Origin: Planctomycetota bacterium
GTDB taxonomy: Bacteria; Planctomycetota; Planctomycetia; Gemmatales; Gemmataceae
DNA: 64,000 nucleotides
NCBI GenBank assembly: GCA_029777335.1
Contig: JAKOSN010000038.1
Coordinates: forward strand, 26,387-90,386
Direction of reading: 5' to 3'
Shown here: piece by piece, positions 34,771 through 45,600 of the stretch
Layout: each line of letters begins with the position of its first letter
Numbering within the stretch: position 1 is the stretch's first letter
Position numbers and translations under genes: made by a program
The notes under the pieces: generated by a model
What the model was told of the DNA's origin: nothing
Databases searched by the model: none
What the model saw: the letters and a program-made list of their open reading frames with translations, nothing else

Positions 34771-36501
34771 ATGCGCGCCTTCCTCTCCTTGTTTGTGTTG
34801 CTTCTTCCCCTGGTTCCGAAAAGTTCGGCAGTTGCTGCGGAACCGGATCTGATCTTTCACAACGGGAAGATCGTCACTGTGGATCGGGAGTTCTCCATCC
34901 AGCAGGCGCTCGCCATTCAGGGGGAACGGATCCTGGCAGTGGGGAGCAATGCAGACATTCTGAAAACCCGGGGCGAAAAAACGCGGGTGGTGGACCTGAA
35001 AGGGAAGATGGTGCTGCCCGGGTTGATCGACTCGCACGTGCACCCCACCTCGGCGTGCATGACGGAGTTCGATCACCCCCTGCCAGACATGGAGACGATT
35101 CAGGATGTGCTGGACTATGTGAAAGCCCGCGCAAAGGTGGTTCCCGAGGGTTCGTGGATCGTGCTGCGCCAGGTGTTCATCACGCGACTGCGCGAACAGC
35201 GCTATCCGACCCGGCAGGAACTCGATGTAGCGGCGCCCCGTCACCCGGTGCTTTATTCGACTGGCCCCGATGCCTCGCTCAATTCTCTGGCGCTTAAACT
35301 GAGCAAGATCGATCGTGATTTCAAGGTGAGTGATGGGGGGGCGGGGTATGCGGAGAAAGACCCCAAAACGGGGGAGCCGACCGGGATTCTGCGCAACTGC
35401 ACCCGCTATGTGCGCGCCGACCCGTTAACCAGGGAAGCCAGCGAAACCGATCGCGCCCAGCGCTTGCTCGAACTCTTTCACGATTACAACTCGGTCGGGC
35501 TGACCGGCATCATTGACCGCGATGCGAGTGGTTCGGCGGTGAGCCGCTATGAGAAGTTGCACGCCAACAAGAAATTACCGTTGCGCATTGCCATCTCACA
35601 CAGCGTGGGCACCTCGGGCACCATGGAGAAAATCCAGAAAGATATCCGCAAAGTGGCAGAACATCCCTTGCGCAAAGGCGATGCGATGTTGCGCATCGTC
35701 GGCATCAAGACCTATCTCGATGGCGGAATGCTGACCGGGAGCGCCTACATGCGGCAACCGTGGGGGAAGAGCACTATCTACTCTATCACCGATCCGCAAT
35801 ATCGTGGTTTGCTCTTCATACCGCGCGAACGCTTGACCCAGATTGTGCGCACCACCGTGGAGGAGGGGTTGCAGTTCACCGCCCATTCGGTGGGCGATGG
35901 TGCGGTCCACACCTTGCTCGATACCTATGAGGAGATCAACCGGAAAACGCCCATTGCCAGAACGCGCCCGTGTTTGACGCATTCCAACTTCATGAGCAAG
36001 GAGGCAATCGAGAAGGCGGCCAAACTCGGGGTGGTGATCGATATTCAACCGGCCTGGCTCTACCTGGATGCCCGCACGTTGGAGGCACAATTTGGCAAGG
36101 ATCGACTGCGTTACTTCCAGCCATTGCGGAGTCTGTTTGCCGCCGGCGTGGTCGTGGGCGGCGGCTCGGATCATATGCAGAAGATCGGCTCCTTGCGTGC
36201 AATCAACCCCTACAATCCCTGGCTAGGGATGTGGATCACGCAGACGCGCCGGGCTCGCTGGTTCGAGGGACAACTGCATCCCGAAGAAGCGCTGTCGCGC
36301 GAACAGGCCATTCGCTTCTACACGATCAACAATGCAAAGCTGATGTTTCTCGAAGAGCAGATCGGCTCGCTGGAGAAAGGGAAACTGGCCGACCTGATCG
36401 TTCTCGACCGCGATGTGCTCACCTGCAAGATTGATGATGTGAAAGATACGCAATGTCTGGAAGCGTACCTGGGCGGGCGCCGGGTGTATCAGAAGAACTA
36501 G
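34771..36501 (+). CDS. exported amidohydrolase (YtcJ/amidohydrolase_3 family)
   Basis: 576 residues with a signal peptide ending near AVA-AEPD (residue ~24). The metal-binding amidohydrolase signatures are visible: PGLIDSHVHP (HxH), GIKTYLDGG with the usual bridging Lys, FTAHSVGDGAV, THSN and GGGSDHMQ. The family hydrolyses amides or related C-N bonds; YtcJ-like members have unclear substrates. The export signal suggests action on extracellular amides. It is convergent with the AhpD-like gene (12-base gap). Confidence 0.92.
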   Translation: MRAFLSLFVLLLPLVPKSSAVAAEPDLIFHNGKIVTVDREFSIQQALAIQGERILAVGSNADILKTRGEKTRVVDLKGKMVLPGLIDSHVHPTSACMTEFDHPLPDMETIQDVLDYVKARAKVVPEGSWIVLRQVFITRLREQRYPTRQELDVAAPRHPVLYSTGPDASLNSLALKLSKIDRDFKVSDGGAGYAEKDPKTGEPTGILRNCTRYVRADPLTREASETDRAQRLLELFHDYNSVGLTGIIDRDASGSAVSRYEKLHANKKLPLRIAISHSVGTSGTMEKIQKDIRKVAEHPLRKGDAMLRIVGIKTYLDGGMLTGSAYMRQPWGKSTIYSITDPQYRGLLFIPRERLTQIVRTTVEEGLQFTAHSVGDGAVHTLLDTYEEINRKTPIARTRPCLTHSNFMSKEAIEKAAKLGVVIDIQPAWLYLDARTLEAQFGKDRLRYFQPLRSLFAAGVVVGGGSDHMQKIGSLRAINPYNPWLGMWITQTRRARWFEGQLHPEEALSREQAIRFYTINNAKLMFLEEQIGSLEKGKLADLIVLDRDVLTCKIDDVKDTQCLEAYLGGRRVYQKN

Positions 36502-36513
36502 CCAGAGGCTCGC

Positions 36514-37086
36514 TCATTTGCCCACGCCAAGGCCATCGGCCACGCGGTTGATGTAGTTGAACCAGCTGGCGATCAGGTTGATCTGCAGGATGGCGCGCTC
36601 GTCAAAGCCCACCTGTCGCAATCGCTCGAGATCCTCCGGCGTCACGCGCCAGGCATGTCGGGTGAGCTTGGCGACGTAGTCCAGCATCGCCCGATCGGCG
36701 GGAGAGAGCGGCAGCGTGGTGTAGTCCCGTCGCAACGCGGCGGTGAATTCTGCGTCCAGGCAGGTTAGACGCAGGAATTCGGCATGGCTCTCCACTCAGT
36801 AAAAGCAATTGTTGAGCGCTGACACCAGGGTGGCGATCATCTCGTGTTGGCGGCGATCCAGGGGGAGCGTTGGGGAGAGGAGAACCCCCAGGGTGGACAT
36901 ACCATGCCACATCGCCTCGGGAATCAGGCTGTGCGCGGCCACAATGCTGTCCGCAGTCCCATCGGCGCGGAGAATCGCTGGCACCTCCGCTCCATACTCG
37001 GCGGGGTAAAGCGCATAGACCTGGCTGTAGAACTCACGAAGCGGACCAGTGGCTGCACTTGCCTGGATGGTGGTGATCCAAGTCAT
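36514..37086 (-). CDS. AhpD-like (CMD/peroxidase-related) selenoprotein, UGA at codon 97
   Basis: ATG 37086 overlaps the TGA of the upstream FG-GAP gene (ATGA) and has GGAGG upstream. The frame is open for 96 codons, meets TGA at 36798-36796, and continues to a stop at 36514, giving 190 residues. Around the TGA the product would read [21 protein letters not shown]. This is exactly the AhpD active site E-x11-C-x2-C-x3-H (E82, C94, U97, H101), with selenocysteine at the resolving/nucleophilic cysteine. AhpD reduces alkyl peroxides or peroxiredoxin partners through this redox pair. The C-terminal half ([22 protein letters not shown] and NRVADGLGV) is typical of the peroxidase-related enzyme family. 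A SECIS-like stem follows at 36745-36780. A recent TGC/TGT to TGA nonsense change is the alternative. Confidence 0.78.
36745..36780 (-). promoter_or_regulatory. SECIS-like stem-loop downstream of UGA97
   Basis: On the coding strand, starting 15 bases after the TGA, GAATTC-C-TGCGTC pairs with GACGCA-GAATTC to give a 12-bp helix with one bulged C and an 11-base loop. The loop starts 28 bases after the TGA, within the 16-37 base range known for bacterial SECIS elements. The usual bulged U and early loop G are not evident, so the match is partial. Confidence 0.5.
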
Positions 37087-40000
37087 TCCTGGCCTCCGCG
37101 CCGTTGTCGGGATGAAGTGCCTGTTCGCAATGGGGAAGCGCCCACCCCGATCGGGCGGGTGTTCCACTTTCGTTGATAGTCCTCCAGAGCCGAGGGGACG
37201 GGCTGGTAGGGATATTGTTTCATCGCCTGGGTTGGGAGGGGGTCGACCTCTCCGCCTGTGGCGGTGAATGGACCAATGTCTTTTCCCCAACCCCAGGCAC
37301 GGAGGACAAAGGAGCGTTTCCATCCAGGGGGAAGCGAGGGGAGTGTGGTTGCGTCGAAATGGACGGTGATCTCATCGCCAGGACCGCAGAGTACATGGCG
37401 ATCATCGCGGGCACGCAGCAGTTCGGTCACCTCGCCGTACCGGGTGAACATTCCTTTCCAGCGGGTGATGGCCACGGGCTCGGTCCGCTCCGGGTCGTAG
37501 CTGACGGGCCCTCGTCCCTGGGGGGTGATCTCCTGCATAAAGCCGCGAGCGGCCAGAGTGGCTGTCTTCACCTCAAGTGGAGTGACGCGCAGGGTGTCTT
37601 CCCTGGTGGATACAAGCGGGACAATGTATACCTGGTCCCAGTACACTTGCAGGTTGGTGCGCAGACGCAGCACACAACGAGGACCCTGCACCAGCCCGGT
37701 AATCTCGCGCGTCATCACCCGGGGAAGACCAGCAGGGAAGCCGAGTTCACCGAGTGACTTCCACCTGTCACCTTCCTGGCGTTCCAGCTGGGGCATCAGC
37801 ATGGAGAAACCGGCCTGGTTCGCAGCAAACAAGGCTTCGGGATAGGCATAATCGGCCCAGCCAGCAAGGACGAGTACCAGGCGATCGCTCGGCTTGAAGT
37901 GGGACAGTTGTTCGGCAAAGTCCAGGTCGACGTAATGCTCTTCGGCCAGACCCAGCCAGGATCGATGAGCGAAATCATCGACAAAGCGGCGATCCCGTTC
38001 GGCCAGCAATGCGGTCACCTCACGACCGTTGTGGTTGCGTGCCTTCCTGGGGAAAATGCGCTGGCGGAAGGCGAGCAACTCCTGCGTGGGCATCGGGCCG
38101 TCCACCGCGAAACGCTCGTCGGGATAGACGGACACGTCGGCGGGATGATCGAGGACAAGCAAGCGCAGATGATCGAGATAAACCATCTCGTCCATCGGTT
38201 CAGTGATCTTGAGGAGGTATTCGCCCTGGCGCAGGGCCAGTTCCTCGGCCTCGATCTTGATCGATTCCTGATCGCGCGGCAGGCTACTGGAGCCATCCGC
38301 ACGCATTTCTCCCAGGGCGTTGGCCCCAAAGAAATCCGTGATCACGCGATAGCGCGAACCATCCCACGCCAGAAGCACCGGGCAAGAAGTCCCCTTGCGA
38401 TCAATCTCGGTGATGCGAACCAAACGGTCGGTGGCCAGATTCAACTCCGCCTGGGGGACCCGATCGGGCCAGCGGATGTGGAGAATCTCGGCCTGGGAGT
38501 TCGCACCCATGCCGAGAAGGAGAGGTAAACGCGACTGACCCAACCCCGCTGCCAGGGTAGTGTTCTCCAGCGCGGTCCAGAAGGTTCCGGTCTGGGCCGC
38601 CAGCCAGGTGCCGATGCCATCGGCGTTGGTGCGCAGGTTGGTGCGGGCGTCGCGACGGCCGGACAGTTCCAGGCGCAAGGCGCGGTGCCCGTTCCCCAGG
38701 TTGCGGAGCAAACGCAGTCCGCCGTCCTGCTCCTCCCAGAGGAGGAGATCCGGGTTGGCATCGTCGGTGAAGTCCGCCAGCGCCACGGCGGAGACCTTTG
38801 CTCCCTCCTGGCCAAAGGCTCCTCGGGAGGGCGCCAGATGTCCCTGCCCCTCATTGTGCAGAAGAATCGGTTGGTGATCCTGAGTGAGACCGACGACATC
38901 TGTCCAACCATCGAGGTCGAGGTCGATGGCCTGAGCCTGCAGAAGCGGCGTGCCATTAATCGCCTTTGCCGTGAAATTCATCCCTTCGCCGGGTTTGGAC
39001 TGGTTCAGGCAAAGCAAGGGGGGTTGGTCCGCGCGGAGGAGGAGCAAATCGGAAAGATCATCGTGATTGACATCGAGCACCAGCGCGCCGTTCCAGCGAG
39101 CTGCCTCGGCCACGGGACGATCCTTGACGGCGTGAAAACGAAGCAACCGATCGTTGAAGAGCGTGGTTGGAGCGGCGTTGTCCGCGAACAGGAGCAGATC
39201 CAGATCGCGGTCTCCATCGACATCGCTCAGCGCGAGATTCACCATGGCCCCACGTGGGGCGTCGAGATCGTGGCGCTGGAAACGACAGGTGAGTGGCGGG
39301 GCGGTGTCCCCTGGCTTCACAGGGCGCGCTTCGCCGGTGTTCAGCCAGAGGAGAAGTTGTCCGGTGCCGGGCTGAGCGCTCGCCAATTGCTGGAGGGCGG
39401 TTTCGGTTTCCCCATAAAACGATAGAAGCAAATCGAGATCGCCATCCTGATCGACGTCGGCCCAGGATGCCCCGAGGACGACTCCGTTGACCTTGTCCAG
39501 CCCTGCCTTTGTCGTCACTTCTTCGAACTTGCCCGTGCCAGTGTTGCGGAAGAGATGGTGCTGATCTACTCCACCAAGGAAGAGATCCGGGAAGCCGTCG
39601 TTGTCGAAATCGGCAACGGAACAACTCAGACTCGTCCGGACCTCGGCGAGCCCGCTCTCGGAGGTGACATCGGTAAACTGCCCGGCGCCGTCATTGCGCA
39701 AGAGAAGGTTGCGCAATTGTCCCTTATCATCCACCGCGTTCAGCAGAAAGATGTCGGGCCGACCATCGTGATTGTAATCAAGCAGGACCATGGTCCGGCC
39801 AAAGCGCTGTACGATCGCCTGCAGGAGCGGATTCGAGGCACCTTTGCTCCAGCGGGCGCCCTCGGCCAACTTGACGCGGAAGCTCTGGTCGCGCTCAAAC
39901 ATCGGGAGCGGACCGATGGCAGGAGGGCCGCTGGCAGCGACGCGCCCAAGAACCTCGGCGTAGTGACCCATCTCGGTGTAGGCAATGCGATATTCGCTCT

Positions 40001-40667
40001 CCCATTTGGCTTCAATCAGGGCCTTGTGCTCTGCCAGGAGGCGTTTGCTCTTCTCCGCATCGTACTCGTGGGGATGCTGCGCCAGAGCATAGCGAGCCGC
40101 GTTGAGGTACGGGTTCAACTGAAGAGCTTTCTCGTAGCATTGCTTGGCGGTCGGGGAATCGCGGCCTGCGGGGTTGGTCACCCCCATGTGAAACCAGGTG
40201 TAGGCGTCGTTGGGATCGATCCGGGAGACCGCCTCGAAACAGTGGTAGGCCTCGGCGATGTGGTTTTCATAGAGATTGATGATTCCCAGCGAGTAGAGCG
40301 CGTGGGGATTTTTGGGGTCCTTCGCCAGAACCTCGTTAAGAACCGTGCGGGCACGGGCCAGCGATTCCGGAGTGCTGGCGTTGAGGAGGGCGATCCCGAG
40401 GTTGATCTGTGCCGGGAGCCAGTTGGGATCAAGTCGACTCGCCTCGTCAAAATCTTTGGCAGCGGCGTCGAAATCGAACTGCTCCATCTTGCCCACGCCG
40501 CGAGTGTTGGCCTGGATGGCGGCGACCGGATCACCCTGAGAACTGGGTGCAGGTTTGGGGCGCAGCGCCAACCAGATTCCCCCCGCAGCGACGAGTCCGA
40601 GGAGGACAACGAACAAGAGGAGAAGCCCCCGGCGACGTGGCCGAGGGCTTGCGGATAGATCTGACAT
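37083..40667 (-). CDS. membrane-anchored TPR / FG-GAP / UnbV-like giant protein
   Basis: 1194 residues. One anchor at ~13-33, TPR helices at ~45-260 (e.g. DAAAKDFDEASRLDPNWLPAQINLG), FG-GAP calcium repeats at ~290-700 (DYNHDGRPDIFLLNAV, DFDNDGFPDLFLGG, DVDQDGDLDLLLSF), then an ASPIC/UnbV-like region. A ~400-residue C-terminal part (CPVLLAWDGSRYRVI; ITEPMDEMVYLDHL) is unknown to me. The Asp-rich repeats bind Ca2+ in a beta-propeller and the TPRs mediate partner contacts. It is in the periplasm or on the cell surface. It is the third gene of a minus-strand operon and couples to the AhpD-like gene by ATGA. Confidence 0.9.
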   Translation of the reverse strand: MSDLSASPRPRRRGLLLLFVVLLGLVAAGGIWLALRPKPAPSSQGDPVAAIQANTRGVGKMEQFDFDAAAKDFDEASRLDPNWLPAQINLGIALLNASTPESLARARTVLNEVLAKDPKNPHALYSLGIINLYENHIAEAYHCFEAVSRIDPNDAYTWFHMGVTNPAGRDSPTAKQCYEKALQLNPYLNAARYALAQHPHEYDAEKSKRLLAEHKALIEAKWESEYRIAYTEMGHYAEVLGRVAASGPPAIGPLPMFERDQSFRVKLAEGARWSKGASNPLLQAIVQRFGRTMVLLDYNHDGRPDIFLLNAVDDKGQLRNLLLRNDGAGQFTDVTSESGLAEVRTSLSCSVADFDNDGFPDLFLGGVDQHHLFRNTGTGKFEEVTTKAGLDKVNGVVLGASWADVDQDGDLDLLLSFYGETETALQQLASAQPGTGQLLLWLNTGEARPVKPGDTAPPLTCRFQRHDLDAPRGAMVNLALSDVDGDRDLDLLLFADNAAPTTLFNDRLLRFHAVKDRPVAEAARWNGALVLDVNHDDLSDLLLLRADQPPLLCLNQSKPGEGMNFTAKAINGTPLLQAQAIDLDLDGWTDVVGLTQDHQPILLHNEGQGHLAPSRGAFGQEGAKVSAVALADFTDDANPDLLLWEEQDGGLRLLRNLGNGHRALRLELSGRRDARTNLRTNADGIGTWLAAQTGTFWTALENTTLAAGLGQSRLPLLLGMGANSQAEILHIRWPDRVPQAELNLATDRLVRITEIDRKGTSCPVLLAWDGSRYRVITDFFGANALGEMRADGSSSLPRDQESIKIEAEELALRQGEYLLKITEPMDEMVYLDHLRLLVLDHPADVSVYPDERFAVDGPMPTQELLAFRQRIFPRKARNHNGREVTALLAERDRRFVDDFAHRSWLGLAEEHYVDLDFAEQLSHFKPSDRLVLVLAGWADYAYPEALFAANQAGFSMLMPQLERQEGDRWKSLGELGFPAGLPRVMTREITGLVQGPRCVLRLRTNLQVYWDQVYIVPLVSTREDTLRVTPLEVKTATLAARGFMQEITPQGRGPVSYDPERTEPVAITRWKGMFTRYGEVTELLRARDDRHVLCGPGDEITVHFDATTLPSLPPGWKRSFVLRAWGWGKDIGPFTATGGEVDPLPTQAMKQYPYQPVPSALEDYQRKWNTRPIGVGASPLRTGTSSRQRRGGQE

Positions 40668-40688
40668 AACCGTTCTCGTGATCCAGAA

Positions 40689-42572
40689 TCAGTTCTTCTT
40701 GCCCTTTCCCTGGAGCAAGGGATGCATCTGATCGAGGGGGAGGTTTTCCCAGACCTCGGTGCCCGCCTCGCGGCCGGGCCAGCGCACGGTCACGCGATCC
40801 ACCTTGTCGAGCTTCCCCAGCCCCACCGTGAGCGGCAGCTCCGACTGACTCAAATACCCCCGGGCGCCGGTGATCTGGCGTTTGAAGGTCTTGCCGCCCG
40901 CCTCGATGGTAACCTGGGCCCCGATGGCACTCCGGTTGGAATGCACGCCATCGCCCTTGAGTTCAAGGCGAATCCAGTGATTACCGAGATTCTGATCGTT
41001 GCGCAACAGGCGAGCCGGACCTCCGTTGGCAGTCACCACCACGTCGAGATCTCCATCCCCATCGATATCGGCGAAGGCGCAACTGCGTCCCACCATCGGT
41101 TCGGCGAGTGCCTTGCCGCCCTCCTCGGCTGTGACTGGTTCAAAGAGACGCTCTGGATTGCCAGTATTCCAGAAGAGTTGCAAAGGCTGCGCATAGGTTT
41201 GGCTGTTCTGGATGGTGGCGATCTCCGGTTCGATGTGACCATTGGCGGTCAGCAGATCGAGCCGGCCATCGAGGTCGTAATCGAAGAAGAACGCCCCAAA
41301 TTTGAGCAGGATTCGGCTGGGTCCTGAGACACCCACGGCGAGGGCGCTGTCGGAAAAGAGCAGCTTTTTCGGCTGATCCAGAGTGAGGAAGGTGTTCGGC
41401 TCGTTGGCGAAATTGCCGATGATAAGGGCCTGTCGTCCGGGGCGGTATTCTCCCCAGTCGATGCCCATACCGCCACGTGGGCGTCCCTCGTCGGCATAGG
41501 CCACACCCGAAGGATAGCCGCGCTCCTCGAAACGCCGGGTGCCGTCGGGACCGGGGATGTTGTGGAAGAAGAAGTTCCGTACCGTGTCGTTGGCGACCAC
41601 AATATCGGGCCACCCATCCTCGTCGGGATCGCAGATGACCACCCCCAGGGATTTGCCCACCGGGCGCAGGCGCGCCCCCGGATTGGTGCCTTCCGGTTCA
41701 GTGACCTGAATTCCGGCCGATGCCGAGACATCCTGGAAGTGCTGGCCGTCGATATTGCGATAGAGCACACATTGGCTCCCCTCGAAGTCCGTTGGCTGGC
41801 TGTAGGAACGCCCCATGCCACCGAGAGTCGAGTTAATCCCCAGGTCGATCTTGGGCGACCACTTGACGTAGTGGCACACGAAGAGATCGAGCCGGCCATC
41901 GCCATCATAGTCCAGGAAGGTGCAGGAGGAGCCAAAGGGGATGGGAGCTTCCCAGGCATCGAACTCAGCGCGGCTGACCTTGGGGAGCGAGACGGGAGCC
42001 GCCACTCCCGCAGCCGCGGTCACCTCGGTGAAGGTTTTGCCCTTCTCGTTGTGGAAGAGATGGTTGCCGCCAATCCCGGTGAGAAAGAGGTCTGGATAGC
42101 CATCGTTATCGAAGTCGCCCACCGCCACCCCAAGGCCATAAAAGGTAGTATTCAGACCGGCCTTGTCGGTGACATCTTCAAAGGTTCCGTCGCCCTTGTT
42201 GCGGTAGAGAACCGGGTGGGTTTTCGGGCCATCGTGACCGGGCCAGGGACAGGAGTTCACAAACAGGATATCCTGGCGGCCATCGCCATCGTAGTCGAGG
42301 AAGGCGACCCCCGCGCCCATCGTCTCGGGCAGGAGTTTCAGCGGAGTGGCGCCGTTGCAGTGTGTGAAGTGAATGCCGGCCTTGTCGGTGATGTTGGTGA
42401 AGGGAACCTTGGGAACCGCGATCGCCTGCCGATGTTGCGGCGGATTCAGCTGGGGCGGACCAGCCACCGAGGTCGGAGGCGGGAACAGCCAGCGAGCCAG
42501 GAACCAGCCGCCAACAACCAATCCGGCAAACAACCCAGCGGCCGTGATCCAGGCCAGGGGGGAACGTCGCAT
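40689..42572 (-). CDS. CRTAC1-family FG-GAP/ASPIC-UnbV protein
   Basis: 627 residues with an N-terminal anchor at ~8-28. FG-GAP Ca-binding repeats cover most of the chain (FLDYDGDGRQDILFVN, DFDNDGYPDLFLTG, DYDGDGRLDLFVCH, DPDEDGWPDIVV, DIDGDGDLDVVV). The C-terminus (KRQITGARGYLSQSELPLTVGLG) is the ASPIC/UnbV motif. Members are secreted or surface-anchored propellers, named after human CRTAC1; biochemical roles are unproven in bacteria. It is 21 bases before the 1194-residue gene and 120 bases after the cytochrome gene. Confidence 0.92.
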   Translation of the reverse strand: MRRSPLAWITAAGLFAGLVVGGWFLARWLFPPPTSVAGPPQLNPPQHRQAIAVPKVPFTNITDKAGIHFTHCNGATPLKLLPETMGAGVAFLDYDGDGRQDILFVNSCPWPGHDGPKTHPVLYRNKGDGTFEDVTDKAGLNTTFYGLGVAVGDFDNDGYPDLFLTGIGGNHLFHNEKGKTFTEVTAAAGVAAPVSLPKVSRAEFDAWEAPIPFGSSCTFLDYDGDGRLDLFVCHYVKWSPKIDLGINSTLGGMGRSYSQPTDFEGSQCVLYRNIDGQHFQDVSASAGIQVTEPEGTNPGARLRPVGKSLGVVICDPDEDGWPDIVVANDTVRNFFFHNIPGPDGTRRFEERGYPSGVAYADEGRPRGGMGIDWGEYRPGRQALIIGNFANEPNTFLTLDQPKKLLFSDSALAVGVSGPSRILLKFGAFFFDYDLDGRLDLLTANGHIEPEIATIQNSQTYAQPLQLFWNTGNPERLFEPVTAEEGGKALAEPMVGRSCAFADIDGDGDLDVVVTANGGPARLLRNDQNLGNHWIRLELKGDGVHSNRSAIGAQVTIEAGGKTFKRQITGARGYLSQSELPLTVGLGKLDKVDRVTVRWPGREAGTEVWENLPLDQMHPLLQGKGKKN

Positions 42573-42610
42573 GGAAAGCGCACCTCGTGCTTCAAGAATG
42601 GTTCAAGCAC

Positions 42611-42663
42611 CTGAGAAACCAGGGCCACTTCACCTGGTGGAAGGAAGTGGCCGCTGGTCTCAG
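42611..42663 (-). terminator. long imperfect hairpin between cytochrome and CRTAC1 genes
   Basis: About 20 base pairs with small interruptions (CTGAG..ACCAG..GCCACTTC against GAAGTGGC..CTGGT..CTCAG). It lies in the 120-base gap between the pentahaem gene and the CRTAC1 gene. It could terminate part of the transcription or process the operon RNA and so set different levels of the two products. Confidence 0.45.
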
Positions 42664-42692
42664 AGGATATCCAGGGCGATGCAACAACGGCG

Positions 42693-45600
42693 TTATTTCT
42701 GCAAATCGCCAGTTTTCAAGATCGTCTGGCGATGAACCGCCGTGGTGGGATAGATGACGCGATGGCGAGCCGCATAGTTGGCCGCAGGATGTTTATCCCG
42801 GTAGAGCTGGGTGGTCCGTGCCCGAGCGATCTCATCGGGTTTGTAGATCTGGTGCAGGCTGGCGTGCAGAACGGTCAACACACCGGCACAGGCAGTCTTC
42901 ACCGTGGGATCGTCCTCGGCGTGGTAAGCAACTCGAAGTTGCTTGCGGAGCTCGACCAGGCGAGGAAGTCGCGGAGGCTTGGCCGGATCGAGTTTTTCGT
43001 TTGCCAGGGCCTCAACCCCCAGAGCGAGGCGTCCGGCTGCTGCCACACGGTCCTCCCGGCTGGCCTGCTTGTTGGCGAGGGTCGCAGCCAGTCCCGGCAA
43101 GTCAGCCGCAGGGGGAACCTCGCCCCGTGCGGTAAAGTCCTGGCCCAGGCGGGCATAGAGAGTGCGGAGCATATCATGTGCTTCCACATCCTCGATCTCC
43201 AACTCCAGCACGCGCTCGGCTCGCTCCACCGCCTTGTCCAGGCATTCCTTGAAGGCAGGGGACGAGGGCTCCTCGAACTTGCTGCGTTTGAAGAGCAGGT
43301 TCGCCAACTTGTTCAGCACGACATAGTCCTTGCTGAAGTCGAAGCCGCGCTCGCGGGGTTGGTTTTTGGGATCGAGCAAACGCTCCAGGTTGGCAATGGC
43401 CGCATCCAGGTGTTCCTTGCTGGTTGCGGTTTCGCTGTTGACCACGCTGGTAAACCAGGCAATCGACCACCAGGGAGCGGGGGGATCGCAACGGCGGGCG
43501 GCATCGAGCGCCTGAGCTGCCTCTTCCAGGCGCCCCTCGTTGATGTACACGCGCGCCAGGTTCACATGGGCATGCGGAATGGCATCCTTGACACCGAGAG
43601 TGAGCATGTGCTTGAAGGCTGCCTCGGCCTGGCGGAAATGCCCGGATTTTTCGCCGCCCTCCAGAAGACAGCCGATGCCGTAGTCGTTCCAGCGTTGCCA
43701 TTCTGGCGGAGGAGTGGGGGAGGTGAGCGAACTCCACACCTGGTTCTCCTTGCCATTCTGTTGGCCGGCGAGCGGCAAGTACACGTGATCCTCGCACATA
43801 TCGACAATCGGGAGTTTGGGCACAGGCCGTCCCTCGTGCACAATCTGCATGTATTCGTAGTCGAACTTGCGATAGCGCACGCGGACACGCAATTCCACCG
43901 GTTCGGTGAGGTCGGCGGGCACATCCAGGCGATAGTGCAGGACATGCGCCGCGCCGGGCGGAATCTGGTGATTGTACAAGGGGGTGAAGATGTCCTGAGG
44001 ATTACGGCGATTGATGCGATTGCCGTTGCGATCGAGCATCAACACGTTAATAAAGTGCGACCACTCATCGACCGGGCCAGTTTCGTCCTCGTTGGCCAGG
44101 GCGCCATTGCGAGCGATCACCCGATTGCCGGACTTCGCCTGGAAATCGACCCAGATCTCGTTGGAATCGACCGTTCCCTGCGAGAACAGATGACCAAGGG
44201 CGAGGGTGCGAACGACAACCTCGACCAGGTACGTGGACCCCGGACGCAGCTCTGGCAGGCGCGGACGGAGCGGCGGGGTGAGCAATTTGGCATCGGTATT
44301 GTCGCCCTCCTTGAGCCCGAAGATGTCGATGCGCACCTTGCGATCTTTCCCCTCCGGATCAGTGCCACGGAGGAAGTCCGCGTGCGTCTTGACTGCCCGG
44401 GCAAAGCCCTCGGCGTGCTCGCTGTACCGGGGTTCTCGCGGCAGCAAAGTGAAGAGCCCGGTGTTGGCCCCCGGGAACATGTGGTTGTGGATCTTGCGTT
44501 GTCCACTACCATCGAAATCGCGGGCGCCAAAGTCTCCGCTGGGCTTGAGCGGCATGTGACACTCGGAGCAGTTGCTCTTGGCGGTGGGAGGATAGTAGAA
44601 CGCCCGGGCATTGTGCCCGGAGACGCCGCTCAGCAAGAAGGAGGCGTAGTGATCCTGCCCGCGCAGGAAATCCTTGTAGTGATTGAGCGCCGCTGGCAAG
44701 GACACCTTGTGACAGGTCGAGCAGAACTCCGCACTGCGATGCACTGGCTTCAGGAACGTGCGTTTGTGGAACTCCGGCCGTGCCTTGATCAGCTGGTTAT
44801 TCACCCATTGCAGCTGCGGATTATCGCTAAAAGCAAACGGATAGTGGGGAGATTCTTCGATGGTGTAGGCGCCATTGCCGGTGGTCCCATGAATGCTGGT
44901 GATGGCATGGCAGCTGGCACACGTGATGCCAGCATGGGCCGTCTCGTGGTTGACATCGTCGAAGTTGGGATCGTCAAAGGCGCCACTGAAGAACGGCACC
45001 GGATCGTGACAGCCGGCGCACCAGCGAGCCGCCTTCACGTTGCCATCGCGGGCCAGGGCCACCTTCCGCGTTTCGCGCACGCTAAAGAGATAAGGAGGAT
45101 TGTTGAAGGAGCTAAAGCGGTGCGAGGAATGGAAGTGATCCTGGTAGATGTCCTGATGGCAGCGCATGCAGTAGGTATCGGTCATCAGCGTCTGCGCCGG
45201 GATGAAGTTCCCCTTGGCGGTGCGGGCCTCGGAGGGGAAGAAGTAGAGTTCGCCCTCCTTGGGGGCGCGCGCATTGAGATCGCGAGGGTCGAGACCGTGC
45301 AAAACCGTCATGGCCACGACAAACGCACCCGTTCCCCCTAGCCAGGCATAGCCCCAGCGCCACTGGATATCCGGGCCAGCCCGGCGATGCAGGACGTAGA
45401 ACGCGATGGCCAGCAGCGGCAGCACCACGTGGAGAATACGAGCCACCAGACGTGGAGTGGTGCCGGTGGGCAGCTGCGGAAACCCTTCAAATTGCAACAG
45501 CGCCACTCCCGTACCACAGACCAGGAGGCCGGACAGAAAGAGAAGCATCCCCAGACGAACCGCAACACGGTTGGGCCGACGTAAAGAGGTAAGCAGATGA

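Noticed and set aside
42732..45341. 869-residue plus-strand frame opposite the pentahaem cytochrome gene
   Set aside because: Shadow of the GC-rich cytochrome gene, which has five haem motifs and a proper start.
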